6,080 bases of DNA from Flavobacteriaceae bacterium (GCA_018623655.1 JAAZVG010000090.1:1-6080); one strand, 5' to 3'. Shown: positions 1 to 5,769, numbered from the stretch's first letter. Notes: generated by a model from the letters alone, not told the origin. Made by a program: numbers and translations.

Positions 1-140
1 AACAACATCCTTCTTTCTTAAAAGTGATCCCTGAAGAAGAGTTACTTGCCTACAACGAAGACCATAAAAAAAGAGAATTTCCTTTTAATTTCGGTAGTCA
101 AGAGCGGGCGGACGATTCCCAAGAAGAGGACGGTAATTAA
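1..140 (+). CDS. C-terminal tail of an unrecognised protein (5' end outside window)
   Basis: A reading frame entering from the left edge (codons from base 3) stays open for 45 codons and ends at TAA 138-140. The tail reads QHPSFLKVIPEEELLAYNED, then a basic patch (HKKRE), FPFNFG, and an acidic, hydrophilic end rich in D, E, Q and S, the kind of tail seen at the C-terminus of soluble or membrane-anchored proteins. I do not recognise the family and assign no function. It is convergent with the M20 amidohydrolase and would overlap its 3' end by 56 bases (85-140). Bases 1-84 hold no other convincing gene, which supports this frame. Against it, the fragment is short and half of it lies on the antisense strand of a real gene, so an open frame by chance is possible. 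Confidence 0.45.
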   Translation, partial: QHPSFLKVIPEEELLAYNEDHKKREFPFNFGSQERADDSQEEDGN

Positions 141-1503
141 AATTAGCACCTCTACGCTCTTCAAATTCAGCCTTAGCCTTAGCGATGATCTTCGGATTTT
201 GAAAGAGCTTAGCCCCACTAAGCGCTAAGGTTTTAGCGGCTACTTTCATCCCTTTTAATCCAATACTCGTGCCTCCAGCAGCAACAGCTTGCCATGAATG
301 TGCTGAGGTACCAGGAACCCATGTGGCGGTTCCAAAACCTACCGTAGGAACGACAAAACTAACGTCACCCACATCGGTTGAACCATAGGCTCTAGATGCC
401 TCTTGGTATGGAGCAACATCTTTAGCAACACGCTCATCAAGGGGTCGATTTAAACTCTCAGATATCTGTGCTGCAAAAGCGCGTTCTTCTGAGGTGTAAG
501 TGTATCCTCCCACAGTTGATAGGCTTTCATGTACTAGGGTTTGTAGTGTTTGATTAGGTAACAATTCGTGAACCCCGTTCACAATTTCATAGCTCATTGT
601 GGTTTCTGTTCCTTTTGCAGCACCTTCTGCAGCAAGAACGATTCGATCGAACACCTCACGCACAACTTCTCGAGAGGAGTGTCTTGAATAGTAATAGACC
701 TCTGCGAAATCAGGCACCACATTTGGAGCCTTTCCTCCGTCAGTAATTACATAGTGAATTCGTGTTTCTTGTGGTACGTGCTCACGCATCATATTTACCA
801 TATAATTCATGGCTTCAACGGCGTCAAGCGCAGATCGCCCTCGTTCAGGAGCTCCAGCCGCATGTGCGGAGATACCGTTAAATCTAAACTTCCCCGAAAT
901 ATTGGCTAGCGCAGCAGCTTCATTGGCTTGATTAGCCGATCCTGGATGCCAGTGTAAAACAACATCAACATCATCAAACAATCCAGCACGTGACATATAA
1001 ACCTTTGCTCCACCGCCTTCTTCTGCAGGGGTTCCATAGAAACGAACACGTCCTGCTGTTCTGGTTTTTATTAGCCAGTCTTTAAGCGCAATTGCTGCGG
1101 CAAGTGAAGCTGTGCCGAATAAATGGTGTCCGCAACCGTGTCCGCCTAAAGCTTCAGCACTTTCTTTGAAGGGCACCGCTTTTTGAGAAAGCCCAGGTAG
1201 GGCATCAAACTCTCCTAATATACCAATAAGAGGGCCGTCGGTTCCATATTCAGCAACGAAGGCGGTAGGGATTTCGGCTACACCAGTAGTTATGGAGAAG
1301 CCTTCATTTTCTAGTCGTGTTTTGAGTAGCTTACTTGATTCGTATTCTTGATACCCCATTTCAGCTAGGTTCCAAATTTCAAGAGCAATGCTTTCATAGT
1401 CACTCAAATTGGCTTCTATTGATTCAAATACTTGAGATGTTTTCTGCGCCAAAGCTATGCCGCATAGGAAAAGCGTTGCAAGTGTTAGTTTAAGTTTTAT
1501 CAT
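85..1503 (-). CDS. Exported M20D-family metallo-amidohydrolase (AbgB-like)
   Basis: This 472-residue protein belongs to the M20 metallopeptidase/amidohydrolase group and most resembles AbgB-like (p-aminobenzoyl-glutamate hydrolase subunit B) proteins. Visible motifs are GEFDALPGLSQ (97-107), GHGCGHH (121-127, likely metal ligands C124 and H126), PAEEGGGAKV (159-168, with the catalytic/metal glutamates E161-E162), HWHPG (184-188), the dimerisation-domain stretch around SAHAAGAPERGRSALDA (212-228), STDVGDVSF (375-383) and a late GTSAHSW (398-404) whose H402 should be a metal ligand. Residues 1-19 form a Sec signal peptide, with likely cleavage ALA|Q after residue 19, so it probably works in the periplasm; E. 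coli AbgB is cytoplasmic. Family members release an amino acid or aromatic acid from an amide. The substrate here cannot be read from sequence. The ATG at 1503 gives a complete signal peptide. It lies 38 bases after xerD on the same strand, so co-transcription is possible but not an obvious functional link. Confidence 0.9.
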   Translation of the reverse strand: MIKLKLTLATLFLCGIALAQKTSQVFESIEANLSDYESIALEIWNLAEMGYQEYESSKLLKTRLENEGFSITTGVAEIPTAFVAEYGTDGPLIGILGEFDALPGLSQKAVPFKESAEALGGHGCGHHLFGTASLAAAIALKDWLIKTRTAGRVRFYGTPAEEGGGAKVYMSRAGLFDDVDVVLHWHPGSANQANEAAALANISGKFRFNGISAHAAGAPERGRSALDAVEAMNYMVNMMREHVPQETRIHYVITDGGKAPNVVPDFAEVYYYSRHSSREVVREVFDRIVLAAEGAAKGTETTMSYEIVNGVHELLPNQTLQTLVHESLSTVGGYTYTSEERAFAAQISESLNRPLDERVAKDVAPYQEASRAYGSTDVGDVSFVVPTVGFGTATWVPGTSAHSWQAVAAGGTSIGLKGMKVAAKTLALSGAKLFQNPKIIAKAKAEFEERRGANFNYRPLLGNRPPALDYRN

Positions 1504-1541
1504 GTCTTGTGATTTAGAAGGATTGAATTTAATGAGAATTT

Positions 1542-2447
1542 TTATGCTTTGAAATCAGAGCGTGGATGTAGTTTTTCGATCGTATCACGAAGTTTTTCTA
1601 CAGAGCTATGCAAATAGATTTCTGTTGTAGTAATACTTTCGTGGCCCAGCATTAATTGGATAGCACGTAAATCAGCTCCATTTTCTAACAAATGAGTAGC
1701 AAAGCAATGTCTAAAGGTGTGAGGGCTGATCTCTTTGCGTATTCTCGTTTTTTCTGCGATTTGTTTAGTGAGTGTAAAAATCATGGCTCTTGTGAGTGAC
1801 TTTCCTCGCCGGTTTAAGAATAAAATATCCTCATAAGTGGGTTGAGGTTGGTATTCCGAAACCCGATTGTCCATGTAACTTTCTAATCGTTTTATTGAAT
1901 AAGGACCTATGGGTACTAGTCTCGTTTTTTGGCCCTTTCCGATCACACGAATAAATCCTTCACTTAAAAACAGGTCTGAGAGACGTAATTGAAGAATCTC
2001 TGATACTCTAAGTCCGCAAGCATATAGCAATTCAAAAATAGCAAGATTGCGCCTACCTTGGGGATGCGACAAGTCGATTGCGCCTAAAAACTCTTGAACC
2101 TCATCGGTTGTTAAGAAGATTGGAATTTTTCTTGCAAGTTTAGGTGCCTCGATTTGTTCTGAAGGATTGATTTCGAGATATTTTTCGGCAGTTAGATAGC
2201 TAAAAAATCCTTTTGAAGAAGATACCAGGCGAGCCAGTGATCTTGCACTTAACTCTTTAGATAATGATGTTAAAGATTCTCGTAAATTTTCTAATTGAGT
2301 AAGGCTTGGTTTTTTAATTCCGTTGTTTTGTAAGGCTATGCTTAATCGATTTAAATCGTAGGTGTAACTACTTATAGTGGCTCTACTTGAACCTCTTTCT
2401 AATTTTAAATAGGTAATGTATTCTTCTATGGCCTGTTCCCAGTTCAC
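1542..2447 (-). CDS. xerD: Tyrosine recombinase XerD
   Basis: This 301-residue site-specific tyrosine recombinase should act with XerC at the dif site to resolve chromosome dimers, under FtsK control. The N-terminal SAM-like core-binding domain covers roughly 1-90 (with LKLERGSSRATISSYTYDL) and the catalytic domain roughly 110-301. All catalytic residues are present: R147 (ACGLRVSE), K171 (GKGQKTRLVP), H243 and R246 (SPHTFRHCFATHLL), H269 (LGHES) and the nucleophile Y278 (TTEIYLH). Each is one number below the E. coli XerD residue (R148, K172, H244, R247, H270, Y279), and length is also close. The NGADLRAIQLMLGH stretch fits XerD better than XerC. The start is GTG: an in-frame TAG lies four codons upstream and no other start is available before well inside the protein. 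It is divergent from aroQ. Nothing suggests a mobile element: there is no excisionase, cargo or att repeat nearby. Confidence 0.93.
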   Translation of the reverse strand: MNWEQAIEEYITYLKLERGSSRATISSYTYDLNRLSIALQNNGIKKPSLTQLENLRESLTSLSKELSARSLARLVSSSKGFFSYLTAEKYLEINPSEQIEAPKLARKIPIFLTTDEVQEFLGAIDLSHPQGRRNLAIFELLYACGLRVSEILQLRLSDLFLSEGFIRVIGKGQKTRLVPIGPYSIKRLESYMDNRVSEYQPQPTYEDILFLNRRGKSLTRAMIFTLTKQIAEKTRIRKEISPHTFRHCFATHLLENGADLRAIQLMLGHESITTTEIYLHSSVEKLRDTIEKLHPRSDFKA

Positions 2448-2469
2448 GAAAACCTTCTATTTTAGCGTT
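2448..2469. promoter_or_regulatory. 22-base divergent gap between xerD and aroQ starts, with SD-like site for xerD
   Basis: Only 22 bases separate the xerD GTG from the aroQ ATG. On the minus strand AGAAGG (plus 2453-2458) lies five bases before the GTG and could act as a weak Shine-Dalgarno, helping to explain use of the non-ATG start. The same bases include the in-frame TAG (plus 2457-2459) that rules out a longer XerD. No room is left for two promoters here, so any -33/-7 elements must lie inside the opposite coding regions. On the plus strand TATTTTAG (2458-2465) resembles the TAnnTTTG -7 box with one mismatch, but it is too close to the aroQ ATG to be convincing. Confidence 0.4.
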
Positions 2470-2895
2470 ATGAAGATAGCAGTTATAAATGGTCCGAACC
2501 TAAACTTATTAGGTAAAAGAGAGCCAGAGATTTACGGTTCGACTACTTTTGTTGATTACTTCAAAGAACTCCAAACTCGATTTGACAGTCACGAACTGAT
2601 CTATTTTCAATCGAATATAGAGGGAGAAATTGTCAACAAATTACACGAGTGTGGTTTTGAATACGATGGAATCGTGCTTAACGCTGGTGCATATACACAT
2701 ACTTCAGTTGGAATAGGTGATGCTGTAGCAGGTATATCTACGCCCGTAATTGAGGTGCATATTTCGAATACTTATGCTCGTGAACCTTTCAGACACCAAT
2801 CTTTTATTGCTGCCAAGGCCGCGGGAATAATTATTGGATGTGGTTTAGATAGCTATCGACTCGCTATTGAATCGATTCTGTCTAGAGGTGAATAA
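2470..2895 (+). CDS. aroQ: Type II 3-dehydroquinate dehydratase
   Basis: This 141-residue cytoplasmic enzyme converts 3-dehydroquinate to 3-dehydroshikimate, the third step of the shikimate pathway to aromatic amino acids and folate. It has the full type II signature: NGPNLNLLGKREPEIYG (7-23) with N12, R17 and the catalytic lid Y22; QSNIEGEIVN (47-56); NAGAYTHTSVGIGDA (71-85) with N71, H77 and D84; EVHISNTYAREPFRHQS (95-111) with catalytic H97 and substrate-binding R104. Length matches the family (about 140-150). The start at 2470 is chosen because family members begin MKI-[AV]-x-NGPN; an in-frame ATG at 2416 would add 18 residues that do not look like the family and would run back into xerD. 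Its last 14 bases overlap the end of convergent lpdA. AroQ next to xerD is an arrangement I recall from Bacteroidota, not checked here. Confidence 0.95.
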   Translation: MKIAVINGPNLNLLGKREPEIYGSTTFVDYFKELQTRFDSHELIYFQSNIEGEIVNKLHECGFEYDGIVLNAGAYTHTSVGIGDAVAGISTPVIEVHISNTYAREPFRHQSFIAAKAAGIIIGCGLDSYRLAIESILSRGE

Positions 2896-4270
2896 CCTCG
2901 TCGTATGCTGCAGCAACGGCCTCCATCACAGCCTCACTCATTGTTGGGTGAGGATGAACCGCTTTAAGAATTTCATGCCCAGTAGTCTCTAGCTTTCGTG
3001 CGACTACGGCTTCTGCAATCATATCGGTAACTCCAGCTCCAATCATATGACAACCTAGCCATTCTCCGTATTTAGTGTCAAAAATAACTTTAACGAATCC
3101 GTCAGAATTACCGCTCGCCTTTGCCTTACCACTCGCTGAGAATGGGAATTTTCCTACTTTGATATCAAACCCTTTTTCTTTGGCCTGCTTTTCGGTCATA
3201 CCAACAGAGGCAATCTCTGGACTGCAATAGGTACAACCGGGGATATTTCCATAATCTATCGGTTCAACGTTCATACCTGCTATTTTCTCTACACAAAGAA
3301 TTCCTTCTGCAGAAGCAACGTGAGCTAATGCTTGCCCAGGAGTTACATCACCAATAGCATAGTAACCCGGGATATTTGTTTGGTAGAATTCATTTACTAA
3401 TATCTTGTCGCGATCTGTGATGATCCCAACATCTTCAAGACCGATATTTTCAATATTTGATTTAATCCCAACAGCTGATAGTACAATATCTGCTTCAATG
3501 ACTTGTTCTCCTTTTGCGGTTTTAACGGTAGCCTTAACACCTTCACCACTAGTATCTACTGAAGTAACTTCAGCAGAGGTTAAGATATTAATTCCGGCTT
3601 TCTTGAAATTTCGTTCTAATTGTTTTGAAATTTCTTCGTCTTCTACTGGGACAATATTTGGCTGATATTCAACCACAGTAACCTCTGTACCCATACTGTT
3701 GTAGAAGTAAGCGAATTCGATACCGATAGCTCCACTACCTACCACAACGAGCTTCTTTGGTTGTGACTTTAAAGTCATCGCTTCGCGGTACCCGATGACC
3801 TTTACACCATCCTGAGGCAGGCTAGGTAATTCACGGCTACGAGCTCCGGTCGCAATGACAATATTGGTGGCAGAGATGGTTGATACTTTATCAGTGCTGG
3901 TAACTTTTACTTGTTTGCCAGGAAGTAAACTTCCGTAACCATTAATTACTTCGATGTTGTTCTTTTTCATCAGAAATTGAACTCCTTTACTCATCGATTC
4001 TGCTACTCCACGAGATCTCCCAATTACCTTGTCGAAATCGTAAGAAACATTCTCTGCAGAAAGGCCGTAATCGGATGCGTGATTTAAATATTCAAAAACT
4101 TGAGCTGATTTAAGTAGCGCTTTGGTAGGAATACATCCCCAATTCAAACAAACACCTCCGAGGTTTTCTTTCTCAACGATGGCTGTTTTAAGTCCTAACT
4201 GAGAGGCGCGTATTGCTGTGACGTAACCCCCTGGTCCACTTCCTAATACAATCAGATCAAAATTTTGCAT
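2882..4270 (-). CDS. lpdA: Dihydrolipoyl dehydrogenase (E3)
   Basis: This 462-residue FAD flavoprotein reoxidises dihydrolipoamide with NAD+, serving as E3 of the pyruvate, 2-oxoglutarate and branched-chain dehydrogenase complexes, and possibly glycine cleavage. Domains in order are an FAD-binding fold with GSGPGGY (10-16), the redox disulfide in GGVCLNWGCIPTK (C41 and C46), ATGARSRELP (140-149), an NAD-binding fold with GSGAIGIEFAYFY (178-190), a second FAD contact in YYAIGDV (303-309), and a C-terminal dimerisation domain ending in the catalytic dyad HPHPTMSE (H441, E446). No key residue is missing and length is normal. The ATG at 4270 fits the family N-terminus. It stands apart from any E1 or E2 gene in this window, so it may be a shared E3 encoded alone. 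It has its own likely promoter (-7 box at 4296-4303), and lies 56 bases after msrB on the same strand. Confidence 0.97.
   Translation of the reverse strand: MQNFDLIVLGSGPGGYVTAIRASQLGLKTAIVEKENLGGVCLNWGCIPTKALLKSAQVFEYLNHASDYGLSAENVSYDFDKVIGRSRGVAESMSKGVQFLMKKNNIEVINGYGSLLPGKQVKVTSTDKVSTISATNIVIATGARSRELPSLPQDGVKVIGYREAMTLKSQPKKLVVVGSGAIGIEFAYFYNSMGTEVTVVEYQPNIVPVEDEEISKQLERNFKKAGINILTSAEVTSVDTSGEGVKATVKTAKGEQVIEADIVLSAVGIKSNIENIGLEDVGIITDRDKILVNEFYQTNIPGYYAIGDVTPGQALAHVASAEGILCVEKIAGMNVEPIDYGNIPGCTYCSPEIASVGMTEKQAKEKGFDIKVGKFPFSASGKAKASGNSDGFVKVIFDTKYGEWLGCHMIGAGVTDMIAEAVVARKLETTGHEILKAVHPHPTMSEAVMEAVAAAYDEVIHL
2885..2899. repeat. Short inverted repeat over the aroQ/lpdA convergent stop codons
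   Basis: GAGGT (2885-2889) and ACCTC (2895-2899) are exact reverse complements around a five-base loop, GAATA. The element covers the aroQ stop and nearly touches the lpdA stop. It could form a small hairpin in either transcript and so slow two converging polymerases, but the stem is only five base pairs and no T-run follows on either strand, so it is not a standard intrinsic terminator. Chance occurrence is quite possible. Confidence 0.25.
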
Positions 4271-4295
4271 GGTAAAAGCCGTTTTTAATTGGCCT

Positions 4296-4303
4296 CAAAA
4301 GTA
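4296..4303 (-). promoter_or_regulatory. Putative Bacteroidota-type -7 promoter box for lpdA
   Basis: On the minus strand this reads TACTTTTG, an exact match to the TAnnTTTG -7 element of the Bacteroidota primary sigma factor. It lies in the 56-base gap between msrB and lpdA, ending 25 bases before the lpdA ATG, which would give a leader of roughly 20 bases. A good TTTG -33 box is not visible. The nearest candidate is TTAG (plus 4327-4330), 23 bases upstream with one mismatch. The call rests on the -7 element and its position. Confidence 0.4.
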
Positions 4304-4326
4304 AGGAATAACTCTAAATTATCGAC

Positions 4327-4719
4327 CTAAGATTTGGGTTTAAACTCGAGACAAATTGAGTTGATGCAGTATCGCTTACCTGTTGTTTCTGTAGGGCCAT
4401 CCTCGAAGACATGTCCTAAGTGACTATCACAATTTGAACAACGCGTCTCGACTCGAATCATACCAAAGCTTTTGTCTCTTAGATAGCTAATCGCCCCGGC
4501 CTCTGCAGTATCGAAGGCTGGCCAACCGCACCCACTATGGAATTTATGAGTTGATTTGAATAGGAGTGTTCCGCAAGCTTTGCAATGATAATCGCCCTCT
4601 TCATAAGAATCGGTATATAGTCCTGTGAAAGGTGCTTCGGTGCCTCCTTTTCTCATTACATGAAAGGTTTTGTCACCTAATTGTTCCCTCCACTCGCTCT
4701 CCTTAAGATTATTTTTCAT
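4327..4719 (-). CDS. msrB: Cytoplasmic peptide-methionine (R)-S-oxide reductase, two-cysteine type
   Basis: This 130-residue MsrB reduces the R epimer of methionine sulfoxide in proteins. There is no signal peptide, so it should be cytoplasmic. Zinc-binding CxxC pairs are C46/C49 (CKACG) and C94/C97 (CSNCDSH). The catalytic cysteine is C118 in GKRYCINS, and C64 in SGCGWPAF sits where the resolving cysteine lies in thioredoxin-recycled MsrB enzymes (Cys63 in mature E. coli numbering). HLGHVFEDGP (100-109) is the usual core. The ATG at 4719 is preferred to a TTG nine bases upstream because it is the ordinary codon and leaves a typical family N-terminus (ESEWREQL). The ATG is inside the end of the upstream msrB paralogue, in GATGAAAAATAA, giving an 11-base overlap. 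That suggests translational coupling. No msrA is present in the window. Confidence 0.95.
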   Translation of the reverse strand: MKNNLKESEWREQLGDKTFHVMRKGGTEAPFTGLYTDSYEEGDYHCKACGTLLFKSTHKFHSGCGWPAFDTAEAGAISYLRDKSFGMIRVETRCSNCDSHLGHVFEDGPTETTGKRYCINSICLEFKPKS

Positions 4720-5185
4720 CAGGAACAAACTTTAGCGCTACACCATTGATACAGTGTCGAAGCCCTGTTGTTTCCCTGGGTCCGTCTTCGAAAACGTGTC
4801 CAAGGTGGCTACCGCAATTTGCACAGCGTTCTTCAGTTCGCGCCACACCAATTTCGTAGTCTACGGCATAGAAGATTGCTTTCTCTGAATGTGGCCTGTC
4901 AAAAGAGGGCCATCCACTGCCAGAGTTATATTTGTTTTCTGATCGAAAAAGGGGTGCATCGCAACCCGCGCATCGATAAATTCCCTTTCGTTTTTCATCA
5001 TTCAAAGCGCTGCTAAACGCATATTCGGTGCCCGATCTTCTAAGAACATAATATTCCATGCCGTTTAGTTGCTCTTTCCATTCTTTATCTGTTTTCACCA
5101 CAGGGAAAACGGGTTGTTTTTCATTTTCTTGACCAAAAGTGAAGAAGCAAGAGAAAAGAAATAGGAGAGAAAAGTAATTTTTCAT
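4709..5185 (-). CDS. msrB: Exported peptide-methionine (R)-S-oxide reductase lacking the usual resolving cysteine
   Basis: This 158-residue MsrB paralogue has an N-terminal extension of mostly hydrophobic residues (MKNYFSLLFLFSCFFTFGQE) that reads as a Sec signal peptide, probably cut at TFG|Q after residue 18. LFSC (10-13) is a weak alternative lipobox. The MsrB domain covers about 33-155: zinc cysteines C72/C75 (CAGCD) and C121/C124 (CANCGSH), HLGHVFEDGPRETTG (127-141) and catalytic C145 in GLRHCING. The resolving-cysteine position is serine (S90 in SGSGWPSF) and no other cysteine remains in the mature protein, so recycling must go through direct reduction of the sulfenic acid or an intermolecular partner. 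RHC replaces the more common RYC at the active site. It probably protects periplasmic or outer-membrane proteins. It overlaps the next msrB by 11 bases and follows the Gly-Pro-X lipoprotein gene by 49 bases on the same strand; no promoter was recognised in that gap. Confidence 0.92.
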   Translation of the reverse strand: MKNYFSLLFLFSCFFTFGQENEKQPVFPVVKTDKEWKEQLNGMEYYVLRRSGTEYAFSSALNDEKRKGIYRCAGCDAPLFRSENKYNSGSGWPSFDRPHSEKAIFYAVDYEIGVARTEERCANCGSHLGHVFEDGPRETTGLRHCINGVALKFVPDEK

Positions 5186-5234
5186 AGCGTGTTTTTATGC
5201 TAAGTTACTATCTGTGTTGCGGATTTGCTAACGT

Positions 5235-5738
5235 TTAGTTCGAACTGAAGTAGTCAAAATCAAATTCAGATAATTCTTCAAGATGCGGAAGTAAGTCACT
5301 GTATTGAGCAGGAATAACAGCAATCTTAAAGACTTGGTTTTCGCGATCTGCCGCGGTAGTTAAATTGAGATCATAATCAGCTTGCATAAAGAGTCTGATG
5401 TCTTTGTAAGTGTGATCGAAATTATATTGTAATAATCCTTCGTTAGTTAGCAGGGTTTGTGGAAGGGCTCTCCAAACATTTATAGGACCACTTGAATCAC
5501 TGATCGTTTCATAAGAAAGATAAACCATTACGAGATCAGCCTCATAAACGATCCAGTCTGAAGGAAAATCGAGCAGAACCTCATAGTTGTTGGATTCACG
5601 AAAGTCTACCGAAACTTCTAGAACATTACTAAAAACAGATATTCCTTCAGGACCTTGTGGGCCTTCAGGACCTTCAGGACCACTACACGAGTTCAGTAAT
5701 ACAAGAGCTAAAAAGGAGTATAAAATCGCTTTTTTCAT
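5235..5738 (-). CDS. Small lipoprotein with short collagen-like Gly-Pro-X tract
   Basis: This 167-residue protein begins MKKAILYSFLALVLLNSC, a type II (lipoprotein) signal peptide with C18 as the lipid-anchored residue. It continues directly into a collagen-like stretch, GPEGPEGPQGPEG (20-32), then about 130 residues with alternating hydrophobic/polar stretches suggesting a beta-rich globular domain (for example SDWIVYEADLVMVYLSYE, VWRALPQTLL, YKDIRLFMQADYDL and VFKIAVIPAQYSDLLP) and an acidic C-terminus (ELSEFDFDYFSSN). Function is unknown. Similar lipoproteins with a few Gly-Pro-X triplets after the cysteine recur in Bacteroidota, and from memory some carry a misleading dihydrolipoamide dehydrogenase label; nothing FAD-binding is visible here. 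The ATG at 5738 is chosen over an in-frame TTG at 5780 because it starts the signal peptide. It is divergent from the UMF1-type transporter and upstream of the msrB pair. Confidence 0.85.
   Translation of the reverse strand: MKKAILYSFLALVLLNSCSGPEGPEGPQGPEGISVFSNVLEVSVDFRESNNYEVLLDFPSDWIVYEADLVMVYLSYETISDSSGPINVWRALPQTLLTNEGLLQYNFDHTYKDIRLFMQADYDLNLTTAADRENQVFKIAVIPAQYSDLLPHLEELSEFDFDYFSSN
5643..5681 (-). repeat. In-frame 9-base tandem repeat encoding Gly-Pro-Glu/Gln
   Basis: Four copies of a nine-base unit (GGTCCTGAA, with variants at the wobble positions and one Gln codon) encode Gly-Pro-Glu, Gly-Pro-Glu, Gly-Pro-Gln, Gly-Pro-Glu and then a Gly, two residues after the lipid-anchored cysteine. 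Units one, two and four are nearly identical, so the copy number could change by slippage or recombination without breaking the reading frame. The tract is much shorter than is normally needed for a stable collagen triple helix, so it may act as an extended spacer between the membrane anchor and the globular domain. Confidence 0.8.
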
Positions 5739-5739
5739 T

Positions 5740-5760
5740 AAAGTATCTTTTATATACTTT
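5740..5760. repeat. Inverted repeat directly upstream of the lipoprotein start
   Basis: AAAGTAT (5740-5746) and ATACTTT (5754-5760) are perfect reverse complements separated by seven bases. The repeat begins one base before the lipoprotein ATG on the minus strand, so it could be an operator for a dimeric regulator or an RNA hairpin that hides the ribosome landing site. The sequence is A/T-rich, which raises the odds of a chance match. Confidence 0.35.
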
Positions 5761-5769
5761 GAATTCAAA
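5758..5769. repeat. 12-base perfect palindrome in the divergent intergenic region
   Basis: TTTGAATTCAAA equals its own reverse complement with no spacer, and it shares three bases with the neighbouring inverted repeat. It lies 20-31 bases upstream of the lipoprotein start. Its symmetry fits a dimeric DNA-binding protein, but no regulator is encoded in this window and no family-specific motif is recognised. Confidence 0.35.

Noticed and set aside
46..228. Plus-strand open frame of 60 codons over the end of the M20 gene
   Set aside because: It lies mostly antisense to a conserved protein, has low-complexity Ser/Thr/Lys/Leu composition and no recognisable motif; the other plus frame ending at 140 is the better candidate.
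1444..1503. Lipoprotein signal for the M20 enzyme based on C14
   Set aside because: The residue before C14 is leucine, which does not fit a lipobox; ALA|Q gives a normal signal peptidase I site.
1542..2447. Tyrosine recombinase as sign of an integrated phage, integron or transposon
   Set aside because: Length, catalytic residue numbering and C-terminal motif match housekeeping XerD, and there are no att repeats, tRNA target, excisionase or cargo genes beside it.
2416..2469. Longer aroQ beginning at the in-frame ATG at 2416
   Set aside because: It adds 18 residues with no family resemblance and overlaps xerD by 32 bases; the family N-terminus begins at the ATG at 2470.
2906..2915. Palindrome TGCTGCAGCA near the end of lpdA
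   Set aside because: It lies inside codons for a conserved Ala-rich helix of Lpd and is easily explained by GCA/GCT alanine codons.
3405..3665. Plus-strand open frame of 86 codons within lpdA
   Set aside because: It lies fully antisense to strongly conserved lpdA sequence and has no motif or sensible start context.
4720..4728. TTG start for the cytoplasmic MsrB at 4728
   Set aside because: It adds only three residues with a rare start codon, while an ATG gives a normal N-terminus.
4768..5016. Plus-strand open frame of 82 codons over the exported msrB
   Set aside because: Antisense to conserved MsrB sequence; Arg/His-rich composition typical of a shadow frame.
5643..5681. CRISPR-like or non-coding tandem repeat
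   Set aside because: Repeat units are nine bases, contiguous without spacers and in frame with a Gly-Pro-X protein tract.
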